Source: Aliarcobacter sp. (GTDB lineage Bacteria; Campylobacterota; Campylobacteria; Campylobacterales; Arcobacteraceae). From it: DNA of 14,395 nt. Positions within the stretch are counted from its first letter, which is position 1. Each line of letters begins with the position of its first letter. The translations under genes were made by a program, and so were the position numbers. Positions 5,630 to 12,007 of the stretch are shown here, piece by piece. Below the pieces are notes generated by a model that saw only the letters and a list, made by a program, of their open reading frames with translations, made no database searches and had not been told where the DNA came from. The stretch covers positions 1 to 14,395 of the forward strand of contig JALRJW010000361.1 in assembly GCA_023268955.1 (NCBI GenBank), written 5' to 3'.

Positions 5630-8600
5630 TTAGAAAAATTGTACAAATAATACTCAATAGACCATATTTTATTTATTCATTTTTAGCTCTTTTTATATTT
5701 GCAGGAATCATTGCTTATTTAGAAATGGATAAAAAACTTTTTCCAAATTCAAATAGACCTGAAATTGCAGTTGTTATTGTCCAAGCAAGTGCTAGTGCAA
5801 AAGATATGGCAAATGACGTTGCAATAGTAGTAGAACAAGAGCTTTATACAATTGATTATATAAGAAGAGTTTACTCTTCAACAATTGATGAAGTAAGTGT
5901 TATTAGAGCTGAATTTAATTATGAAAAAGATTTAAATGATGCAGCAATTGATGTTTCAAATATCTTAAATAAAATAAAATCAAAACTTCCACAAGATATA
6001 AAAGAGCCTCAAATTCATAAAATCTCAGCAGCAACTGCTCCGATTATAACTTTAGGAGTTTCAAGTAATAAACTTTCAATGATTGATTTAAGAGAGTTTA
6101 TAGATAATGAATTAAAAGAGCAGTTTTTAAAACTTGATGGTGTTGCAAATGTTGATCTTTTTGGTGGCTATATAAAAGAGTTACAAATCATTTTTGATAT
6201 GGAAAAATTAAACAAATTTGGATTAAACTTAAATACAATTAATCAAGTCATAAAATCAAATAATGAAGATTATGCAATTGGAAATATTCAAAATAATAAT
6301 TCACAAATTTTACTTAAAAGTATAAATAAGAAAACCAGTATATTTGAACTTGAAAACTTAGAAATAGCACCAAATATTAGATTAAAAGATATTGCAAAAA
6401 TTAAGTTTGATAATTATACAAATAGTGCGATATATAGAGGAAATGGAAAAGATGCAATTGCTTTAGCAGTTCAGAGAAATCTTGAAGCAGATGTTGTAAA
6501 AACAATTCAAAATGTAGAAGAAAAACTAGAAAATATTAAAAAAATCTACCCATTCTTAGAGTTTTCAATAACTGATACACAAAAAACAACAATTGTTCAA
6601 AGTAATGAAAATATGATTGAATCACTAAGGGATGCAATAATAATGTCAATGATTGTTGCTTTTATATTTTTAGCCTCTTTTAGACAAATTTTAGTTGTTT
6701 TATTAACAATTCCAATTGTTTATCTCTCAACAATTTGTTTAATGTGGCTTTTTGGTTTAGAGTTTAATATTATTACTTTAACAGGAATTATTTTAGCTCT
6801 TGGACTTCTTCTTGATGATACGGTTGTGGTCGTTGAAAATATTCAAAGGCATTTTGAACAGTTGCATGAAGATATGTCAAAAGCTGTTGAAGATGGAACA
6901 ACAGAGATTATGTTTGCAGATTTTTCTGGAACACTAACAACTATTGTTGCACTAATTCCAATTTTATTTGTGGGAGATTATCCTCAAACTATTTTTGAAC
7001 CTTTAGTTACAACACTTTTACTTGCTCTTTGTGCCTCTTATGTAGTTTCGATTACTTTTGTTCCACTTATTTCAACAAAAGTCTTAAAAATAAATCATAA
7101 ATCAATAATTTATTTAGAAAATAGATTTCAAAAAATTAGTGATTTTATCAATGATGCTTTTGTTGGCTTTTTTACAAGTGCTGTTACGTATGCACTTAAA
7201 AGTAAACTTGTTCTTATAAGTTATATTCTAGCTTTACTTGCACTATTTTTTGTTAGTGTAAAAATTGTGATGCCCTTAGTTGGAACAGAGTTAATGCCAG
7301 CAATGGATACAGGAAGTGTTAAAATTAAAATCTCAACTACACCAAATATTCCGATTGAAGCTTCAAAAAATATATTAGTAGAAGTTGAAAAAGTTTTAAA
7401 ACAAAGTGGAAAAATAGAATCAATTTCAGCTTCAATTGGCTCAGAAGCAGGAGTTTTAACACTAGGAAGTGGTGGAGGAATCAATGATATTTTAGTAATT
7501 GCAAATTATATTAATAGATTCCAAAGAGATGAAACAATTTGGCAGATACAGCAAAACTTACGAGAAAAAATCTCTAAAATCCAAGGAATAAAAACTTTAG
7601 AAATAAGTGATGCAGGAGCAACTGCCTTAGCAAGTATAAAAGCAAATATTGATGTAACTTTATACTCTGATGATTTAGAAAAACTATATGAAAAAGCATC
7701 TGAGTATGAAGAAGCAATGAAAAAAACAAAAGGACTTACAACAGTAACAAAAAGTTGGCACATGCAATCAAATGCCTATGAACTTGAGATAAACACTCAA
7801 AATGCACTTTTTTATGGTTTGAACAATAAAGATATAACTTCATATTTACAAGGAGTTTTAAGAGGAAGTATCATCTCTTCATATAGTGTTCAAAATGCAA
7901 CTTCAACACCAATTAGAGTTTTGATTAAAAATAAACAAATTGATACAATTGAAAAAATGCAAAATATTTTAATCCCTACAAATAAAGGATTTATTCCTTT
8001 AAGTGCTGTTGCAAAAATAAAAAAAACAAAACAACCAAATATTATTACAAGGGAAGGATTATCTTACACAATTGATATTTTGGGATTTAGGCAAGACCAA
8101 AGCATAAGTAGATTGATGGAAAATTTTAATAATCAAGCTTCAAATATTGAACTTCCAAAAGATATAAAAATGAAGCACACAGGAGATATTGAACAGTTTA
8201 GTGACTCTTCATCAAGAATTATAAAAAGCGTAATTATTGGATTAATTTGTATTTTTCTTGTGATGATAGCAATGTTTGAATCAATAAAAATTCCACTTAT
8301 AATAATTTTTTCTATTCCATTAACTGTTGCGGGTGCTGCTTGGATTTTATTGCTTCTTGATTATCACAGTTCAATGAGTGCAATGGTAGGATTTATACTT
8401 TTAGCTGGAGTAATTGTAAATAATGCAATTTTATTAATTCATTTTGCTATGGAAGAGTTAAAAAATGGCAAAAATTCAACCGATGCAGTTTTACAAAGTA
8501 TTAAAGTTAGAACAAGACCTGTTTTAATGACTGCTATTAGTGTAAGTGTTGGAATGATTCCTGTTGCTTTTGGTTGGGCAATTGGAATTGAAAGACTTGC

Positions 8601-8697
8601 CCCTTTAGGTGCTGTTGTAATTGGAGGATTGATGGTTGGGACATTTTTAACACTTTTATATATTCCATTGTTGTTTGTGTTGAGTATTAAGAAGTGA
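5626..8697 (+). CDS. RND-family efflux pump, inner-membrane permease (AcrB/HAE1-like)
   Basis: A 1023-aa proton-driven tripartite efflux transporter, the usual RND length. TM1 is at ~15-33, a first periplasmic porter loop at ~35-330 and TM2-6 follow. A second loop begins after TM7 near VLISYILALLALFFVSVKI, and TM8-12 close the protein. TM4 has GLLLDDTVVVVENIQRH, whose Asp397-Asp398 match the AcrB Asp407-Asp408 proton relay. In TM10 the AcrB Lys940 position is Asn932 (GVIVNNAILLIHF), a variant I know from a large RND subgroup rather than from AcrB itself. The C-terminal motif RTRPVLMTA is intact. The heavy-metal type is less likely, since the porter lacks evident Met clusters. Substrate is unknown; multidrug, bile-like or detergent compounds are typical. 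Regulation is probably by the divergent two-component system. Confidence 0.94.
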   Translation: MIRKIVQIILNRPYFIYSFLALFIFAGIIAYLEMDKKLFPNSNRPEIAVVIVQASASAKDMANDVAIVVEQELYTIDYIRRVYSSTIDEVSVIRAEFNYEKDLNDAAIDVSNILNKIKSKLPQDIKEPQIHKISAATAPIITLGVSSNKLSMIDLREFIDNELKEQFLKLDGVANVDLFGGYIKELQIIFDMEKLNKFGLNLNTINQVIKSNNEDYAIGNIQNNNSQILLKSINKKTSIFELENLEIAPNIRLKDIAKIKFDNYTNSAIYRGNGKDAIALAVQRNLEADVVKTIQNVEEKLENIKKIYPFLEFSITDTQKTTIVQSNENMIESLRDAIIMSMIVAFIFLASFRQILVVLLTIPIVYLSTICLMWLFGLEFNIITLTGIILALGLLLDDTVVVVENIQRHFEQLHEDMSKAVEDGTTEIMFADFSGTLTTIVALIPILFVGDYPQTIFEPLVTTLLLALCASYVVSITFVPLISTKVLKINHKSIIYLENRFQKISDFINDAFVGFFTSAVTYALKSKLVLISYILALLALFFVSVKIVMPLVGTELMPAMDTGSVKIKISTTPNIPIEASKNILVEVEKVLKQSGKIESISASIGSEAGVLTLGSGGGINDILVIANYINRFQRDETIWQIQQNLREKISKIQGIKTLEISDAGATALASIKANIDVTLYSDDLEKLYEKASEYEEAMKKTKGLTTVTKSWHMQSNAYELEINTQNALFYGLNNKDITSYLQGVLRGSIISSYSVQNATSTPIRVLIKNKQIDTIEKMQNILIPTNKGFIPLSAVAKIKKTKQPNIITREGLSYTIDILGFRQDQSISRLMENFNNQASNIELPKDIKMKHTGDIEQFSDSSSRIIKSVIIGLICIFLVMIAMFESIKIPLIIIFSIPLTVAGAAWILLLLDYHSSMSAMVGFILLAGVIVNNAILLIHFAMEELKNGKNSTDAVLQSIKVRTRPVLMTAISVSVGMIPVAFGWAIGIERLAPLGAVVIGGLMVGTFLTLLYIPLLFVLSIKK

Positions 8698-8702
8698 TAA
8701 AA

Positions 8703-8729
8703 AAAGCTATTAATTCAATTGATAACTTT
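8703..8729 (+). terminator. Weak hairpin after the RND gene, possible terminator
   Basis: An imperfect stem (AAAG-C-TATTAAT pairing with ATTGATA-A-CTTT, one mismatch and one G-T pair) begins six bases after the RND stop codon. It is almost entirely A-T and is followed by only a short T-containing run (CTTTATAG). Position suits the end of the efflux operon, but stability is poor, so it is a tentative call. Confidence 0.3.
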
Positions 8730-8750
8730 ATAGAATATTACTTATTGTTT

Positions 8751-8820
8751 ATTGTATTGGACTAATACAATACCTTGACATTTAAATCTTTATGTATTAC
8801 AATGTATCTACAATAATACA
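8751..8820 (+). promoter_or_regulatory. Promoter and operator repeats of the RelBE-type module
   Basis: TTGACA (8775-8780) and TACAAT (8798-8803), 17 bases apart, form a near-consensus sigma-70 promoter reading into the antitoxin gene at 8833. Around it lie two dyads built from one half-site. The first is ATTGTATT/AATACAAT (8751-8758 and 8764-8771, 5-base spacer) just upstream of the -35. The second is TGTATTA/TAATACA (8793-8799 and 8814-8820), overlapping the -10. Such paired sites around a promoter are what ribbon-helix-helix antitoxins use for autorepression. Confidence 0.7.
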
Positions 8821-8832
8821 CAGGAAAACACA

Positions 8833-9063
8833 ATGAGCAAAAAAGCTATAAACATTAGAATGGATGAATCTATATTAAAAGACTTAGATGAATATGCCCA
8901 AGAATTAGATAGAAGTAGAACATATATCATTGAAAAAGCAGTAAGTAACTATTTTGATACACTTGATGAAATGATTTCAGATAAAAGAATCGATGAAATC
9001 AAACAAGGAAATGTTGAAGTCTATTCTCTAGAACAAGTTGCTTCAAAACTTGGACTGAAATAA
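8833..9063 (+). CDS. Ribbon-helix-helix antitoxin of a RelBE/ParDE-type module
   Basis: A 76-aa antitoxin. The N-terminus KKAINIRMDESILKDLDEYAQELDRSRTYIIEKAVSNYF (3-41) is a ribbon-helix-helix DNA-binding domain: a beta strand, then helix A and helix B with the SRTYIIEKAV turn. The C-terminal ~35 residues (SDKRIDEIKQGNVEVYSLEQVASKLGLK) are the toxin-wrapping tail, with an E..Y.LEQV motif seen in RelB/StbD-like antitoxins. It lies one base before the RelE-like toxin gene. The preceding promoter has paired inverted half-sites and probably represses its own operon. RelB and ParD both use this fold, so the subfamily name should be read loosely. Confidence 0.88.
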   Translation: MSKKAINIRMDESILKDLDEYAQELDRSRTYIIEKAVSNYFDTLDEMISDKRIDEIKQGNVEVYSLEQVASKLGLK

Positions 9064-9064
9064 A

Positions 9065-9316
9065 ATGTTCAAAGTTATTATTCCTCAACATGCACTTAAA
9101 GAGTTATCATCTATTAAGAAAACTGATCAGCAATTAGTTTTTGATAAAATTAAAGATTTAGAAAAAGGCTTATTTTCAAATGATAAAGCTTTAAAAGGTA
9201 AGCATAAGGGGAAATATAGAAAAAGAGCAGGTAATTATAGAATTATTTATTTAAAAGAAAATGATATTTTGGTTATTACAATTATTAGAATAGCTCATCG
9301 TAAAGAAGTATATTAG
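9065..9316 (+). CDS. RelE/ParE-superfamily toxin
   Basis: An 83-aa toxin of the RelE fold. The hallmarks are LKELSSIKKTDQQLVFDKIKDLEKG in the N-terminal helices, then a basic core KGKHKGKYRKRAGNYRIIYLKENDILVITIIRIAHRKEVY (about 44-83). The arginines of KRAGNYRIIY and the final IAHRKEVY correspond to the R..G.YR and RxxxY features of ribosome-dependent mRNA interferases such as RelE, rather than of ParE gyrase poisons, which usually lack the C-terminal catalytic set. The catalytic residues are inferred by motif position only. Predicted action is cleavage of ribosome-bound mRNA when the labile antitoxin is degraded. It follows the antitoxin by one base, with its ribosome binding site inside the antitoxin end. 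The gene is intact. Confidence 0.88.
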   Translation: MFKVIIPQHALKELSSIKKTDQQLVFDKIKDLEKGLFSNDKALKGKHKGKYRKRAGNYRIIYLKENDILVITIIRIAHRKEVY

Positions 9317-9343
9317 AATTAAATAATATTTTTAAGGGATAAA

Positions 9344-9910
9344 ATGAATTCTCATAGATGTGGTTGGGTGAAACTATCAAATGAGCCATATGTAAATTAC
9401 CATGATAATGAATGGGGAAAAGCACTATTTGATGATAAAGCGTTGTTTGAACTTTTTAGTTTAGAAACTCAAGCAGCGGGTCTTAGCTGGTTAAGTGTTT
9501 TATTAAAAAGAGAAGAATATAAAAAAGCATTTTATGATTTTGAACTTCAAAAAGTTATCTTAATGAATGAAAATGATATTGAAAATATTATTCAAAACTA
9601 TAATGTAATCAAAAACAAAGCAAAACTTCTAGCTATTGTAAATAATGCAAAATTAATATCTAAGATTATAATTGAATTTGGCTCATGGAGTAATTTTTTA
9701 TGGTCTTATGTAAATCATACTCAAATAATAAATCACTATGAAAATTACAAAGAATCCCCTACAACAAGTGAGATTTCTGACAAACTAACAAAAGATTTAA
9801 AAAAACGTGGTTTTAAATTTGTTGGAAGTATCACAATCTATGCTTTTATGCAAGCATGTGGAATGATTGATGATCATGAAGAAAACTGTATTTGTAAAAA
9901 AGTATGGTAA
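9344..9910 (+). CDS. tag: 3-methyladenine DNA glycosylase I
   Basis: Tag removes 3-methyladenine from alkylated DNA as the first step of base excision repair. The 188-aa protein aligns through its whole length with E. coli Tag (187 aa). It has RCGWV at the start, YHDNEWG, LETQAAGLSWLSVLLKRE (Glu41 and Trp49 in the lesion-binding pocket), WSYVNH, LKKRGFKFVGSITIYAFMQACGMI and DDHEENC. The zinc ligands are all present: Cys6, His20, His178 and Cys182 (E. coli Cys4, His17, His175, Cys179). A ribosome binding site AAGGGA precedes ATG 9344. It sits between two toxin-antitoxin modules on the same strand, 27 bases after the RelE-like toxin and 20 before ccdA, so it may be partly co-transcribed with them. 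It is intact and very likely functional. Confidence 0.97.
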   Translation: MNSHRCGWVKLSNEPYVNYHDNEWGKALFDDKALFELFSLETQAAGLSWLSVLLKREEYKKAFYDFELQKVILMNENDIENIIQNYNVIKNKAKLLAIVNNAKLISKIIIEFGSWSNFLWSYVNHTQIINHYENYKESPTTSEISDKLTKDLKKRGFKFVGSITIYAFMQACGMIDDHEENCICKKVW

Positions 9911-9930
9911 AATATGGTAAAGGAGTTTTT

Positions 9931-10173
9931 ATGACTAGAAAAATGACAATTACACTTGAAGAAGAATTACTTACATCACTTGATAATGAAGCATTAAAAA
10001 AAGGTAAAAAGAAAACACAAATCATAAGAGAAGCTCTAAATTTGTATCTTAATATAAGTTCTAAAAAAGAAAAAATAAAAGCTTGGGAAGAAGAAAATAA
10101 AGAAGCTATAAATTCATACAATAAAATGATAGAAGAAGATGGTTTAATACTAAAAAATTCTAGGATGTTTTAA
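9931..10173 (+). CDS. ccdA: CcdA-family antitoxin
   Basis: An 80-aa antitoxin. The start chosen is ATG 9931, preceded by AAAGGAG at a 5-base spacing. A longer reading from 9904 would overlap the tag stop and add nine residues with no ribosome binding site. The N-terminal MTRKMTITLEEELLTSLDNEALKKG...KTQIIREALNLYL is a ribbon-helix-helix domain. The C-terminal half, AWEEENKEAINSYNKMIEEDGLIL...SRMF, is the CcdA toxin-binding tail (family pattern W..EN.EA...YN..IE..G......F). It overlaps ccdB by one base (TAATG). CcdA sequesters CcdB and, with it, represses the operon. The same leader and first codons occur in the remnant at 2824-2931. Confidence 0.9.
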   Translation: MTRKMTITLEEELLTSLDNEALKKGKKKTQIIREALNLYLNISSKKEKIKAWEEENKEAINSYNKMIEEDGLILKNSRMF

Positions 10174-10478
10174 TGGCTCAATTTGATGTATATCTAAATG
10201 AAAATATCCTTACAAACCAAAAAGTACCTTATCTTCTTGATGTTCAAAATGACATATTAAAATCATTAAATACAAGAGTTGTAATACCTTTGGTTAGAGA
10301 TTTAAAAAGTGTACAAGGACTTACTAAAGAATTTATAATCAATGATGAGAAAGTCTATTTAACAACAGCTCAAATGGGTGCTGTTTTAATGAGTGAGTTA
10401 AAACAAAAAGTCCTAAGCTTAGAAAATGAAAAAGAAGAGATTAAAAACTCAATTGATTTTTTGATTTATGGATTTTGA
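10173..10478 (+). CDS. ccdB: CcdB-family toxin (DNA gyrase poison)
   Basis: CcdB of plasmid F traps DNA gyrase in its cleavage complex. This protein is 101 aa, the same length as F-plasmid CcdB, and matches the family at MAQFDVYLNEN, PYLLDVQNDILKSLNTRVVIPLVRDL and IINDEKVYLTTAQMGAVLMSELKQKVLSLENEKEEIKNSIDFLIYGF. The last three residues, which in F CcdB are Trp99-Gly100-Ile101 and are needed for gyrase poisoning, are here Tyr99-Gly100-Phe101. Gly100 is kept but the tryptophan is not, so gyrase as target is likely by family but not proven. The start codon overlaps the ccdA stop. A hairpin begins five bases after the stop. Chromosomal location, intact partner and clean frame suggest a working module. 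Confidence 0.9.
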   Translation: MAQFDVYLNENILTNQKVPYLLDVQNDILKSLNTRVVIPLVRDLKSVQGLTKEFIINDEKVYLTTAQMGAVLMSELKQKVLSLENEKEEIKNSIDFLIYGF

Positions 10479-10482
10479 AAAA

Positions 10483-10506
10483 ATTTCCCAATGAAAATTG
10501 GGAAAT
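10483..10506 (-). terminator. Intrinsic terminator of the urt operon, between convergent ccdB and urtE
   Basis: A perfect 10-bp stem, ATTTCCCAAT / ATTGGGAAAT, with a GAAA loop on the plus strand. Read on the minus strand, the hairpin is followed directly by TTTTTTC, a classical U-tract, and it lies 11 bases past the urtE stop. On the plus strand it follows the ccdB stop but is succeeded by an A-rich run, so termination in that direction would be weaker. Confidence 0.85.
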
Positions 10507-10517
10507 AAAATGAAGAT

Positions 10518-11216
10518 TTAAACACTCATATACTTAGTAATAATATCATCACTTAAGTCTTTTATTTCACCATTAGCAACAACACTACCTCTATCAAGCA
10601 CATAAAAATCATCTCCATGTCGTCTTGCAAATGGTAATTTTTGTTCTACTAGCATTACTGTCATTTTTTCTTCTTTTGTAAGATAATCAATAACTTCACC
10701 AATTTGAGCTACGATATTTGGCTGAATACCTTCACTTGGTTCATCTAGAATTAAGAAGTTTGGGTCTATGCATAAAGCTCTACCAATAGCCAGTTGTTGT
10801 TGCTGACCACCTGATAAATCTCCACCTTTTCTGTGTCCCATATCTTTTAAAACTGGAAATAAATCATAGATTTTATCAGGTACTTTTTTGATACCATGTC
10901 TATTTGCTAAAACTCCAATTTGAAGATTTTCTAAAACTGTTAATTGTGAAAAAATCTCCCTTCCTTGGGGAACATAACCAATAGCAATACTAGCTCTTTT
11001 GTGATCTGGTAGTTTTGAAATATCTTGACCATCGTACATTAAAGCACCATCTTTAATAGGAAGTAATCCCATAATAGCTTTACTTAAAGTTGTTTTACCA
11101 ACTCCATTCCTTCCCATTACACAAGTACATCTTCCTTTTTTAAATTCTAAACTTAAATCCCATAAAGTATGACTTTGTCCGTAATATTGATTTACTTTAT
11201 CTATCTTTAACATCAT
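10518..11216 (-). CDS. urtE: Urea ABC transporter ATP-binding subunit UrtE
   Basis: One of the two ATPases that power urea import through UrtBC in the inner membrane. The 232-aa protein is LivF-like. It has Walker A GRNGVGKTT (35-43), Q-loop Gln84 (YVPQGREIF), ABC signature LSGGQQQQL (134-142), and Walker B FLILDEP (154-160) followed by SEGIQPNIV, a phrase typical of UrtE. The switch position after Walker B is Gln (LVEQKLPFARRH), as usual in the LivF/UrtE branch. The C-terminus ends YMSV, close to the usual UrtE ending. The start overlaps the urtD stop by one base (TAATG). It is the last gene of the operon and is followed by a strong terminator. UrtE is favoured over LivF because of the UrtD-like neighbour and the order urtBCDE. 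Confidence 0.95.
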   Translation of the reverse strand: MMLKIDKVNQYYGQSHTLWDLSLEFKKGRCTCVMGRNGVGKTTLSKAIMGLLPIKDGALMYDGQDISKLPDHKRASIAIGYVPQGREIFSQLTVLENLQIGVLANRHGIKKVPDKIYDLFPVLKDMGHRKGGDLSGGQQQQLAIGRALCIDPNFLILDEPSEGIQPNIVAQIGEVIDYLTKEEKMTVMLVEQKLPFARRHGDDFYVLDRGSVVANGEIKDLSDDIITKYMSV

Positions 11217-12004
11217 TACTCTCCTAGATATACTTTTCTTACTTTTTCGTTATTTTGTATTGCATCCATTGAACCCTCAGCTAAAACTGAACCCTCATGT
11301 AATACTGTAACTTTTTTAGCAATACTTCTAATAAATTCCATATCGTGTTCAACTACAACTACTGCATTATCTTTTGCTAGATTTGTTAAAATTTCTGCTG
11401 TATTTTCAACCTCTTGTGGTGTCATACCAGCAACTGGTTCATCTACAAGTAGTAATTTTGGTTCTTGCATAATTAACATTCCAATTTCTAACCACTGTTT
11501 TTGACCGTGAGATAGTATTCCTGCGTCTTGACTAGCTAACTCTTTTAGTCCAATTAATTGCATAGTTTCTTCTATTTTATCTCTTTGTTCTCCACTTAAT
11601 TTTGAAAAAAGAGTTTTGAAAAATCTTTTATCATCTTTCATAGCAAGTTCAAGATTCTCAAAAACTGTATTATTTGCAAAAACTGTTGGTTTTTGAAACT
11701 TTCTTCCAATACCAATATGAGCAATACTTGGTTCATCCATAGAAAGTAAATCTACAGCTTCCCCAAATGTTACATGCCCAGAATCTGGTTTTGTTTTTCC
11801 AGTTACAACATCCATCATAGTTGATTTACCAGCACCATTTGCACCAATAATACATCTTAACTCACCATAATCAATAGAAAAACTTAGGTTATTTAAGGCT
11901 TTAAATCCATCAAAACTAACACTAACACCATCTACTAAAAGGATTCTATCTCCTTTTTTTAGGTCTCCAATATTTTGTTCATTTTCGTGTTTTAATAACT
12001 TCAT
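11216..12004 (-). CDS. urtD: Urea ABC transporter ATP-binding subunit UrtD
   Basis: The second ATPase of the urea importer, LivG-like, 262 aa. Walker A is GANGAGKST (54-62), the Q-loop region is GIGRKFQKPTVF (98-109), and the signature is LSHGQKQWLEIG (164-175). That LSHGQKQWLE wording is characteristic of UrtD rather than LivG. Walker B is LLLVDEP (184-190), followed by VAGMTPQE, and the H-loop is His220 (VVEHDMEF). An N-terminal extension of ~20 charged residues precedes the core (ILLVDGVSVSFDGFKALN), as in other UrtD proteins. It starts 3 bases after urtC and overlaps urtE by one base, a tightly coupled operon. Operons of this type are often under nitrogen control, but no such site is visible because the promoter lies outside the window. 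Confidence 0.96.
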   Translation of the reverse strand: MKLLKHENEQNIGDLKKGDRILLVDGVSVSFDGFKALNNLSFSIDYGELRCIIGANGAGKSTMMDVVTGKTKPDSGHVTFGEAVDLLSMDEPSIAHIGIGRKFQKPTVFANNTVFENLELAMKDDKRFFKTLFSKLSGEQRDKIEETMQLIGLKELASQDAGILSHGQKQWLEIGMLIMQEPKLLLVDEPVAGMTPQEVENTAEILTNLAKDNAVVVVEHDMEFIRSIAKKVTVLHEGSVLAEGSMDAIQNNEKVRKVYLGE

Positions 12005-12007
12005 TGC

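Noticed and set aside
7221..7763. Two minus-strand frames (7221-7484 and 7506-7763)
   Set aside because: Both are antisense to the second periplasmic loop of the RND pump, which is uninterrupted and conserved there.
9904..9930. Earlier start for ccdA at 9904
   Set aside because: It would overlap the tag stop and has no Shine-Dalgarno sequence, whereas ATG 9931 has AAAGGAG at ideal spacing and the remnant copy keeps the same leader and start.
9846..10121. Minus-strand frame of 91 codons opposite tag and ccdA
   Set aside because: It overlaps the C-terminus of Tag and most of ccdA in antisense; hydrophobic Phe/Ser-rich translation typical of the complement of A-rich coding sequence.
10518..12004. 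Branched-chain amino acid transporter (LivG/LivF) identity for the two ATPases
   Set aside because: The LSHGQKQWLE signature, SEGIQPNIV phrase, YMSV ending, UrtB helical N-terminal domain and nearby urease genes all favour urea transport.
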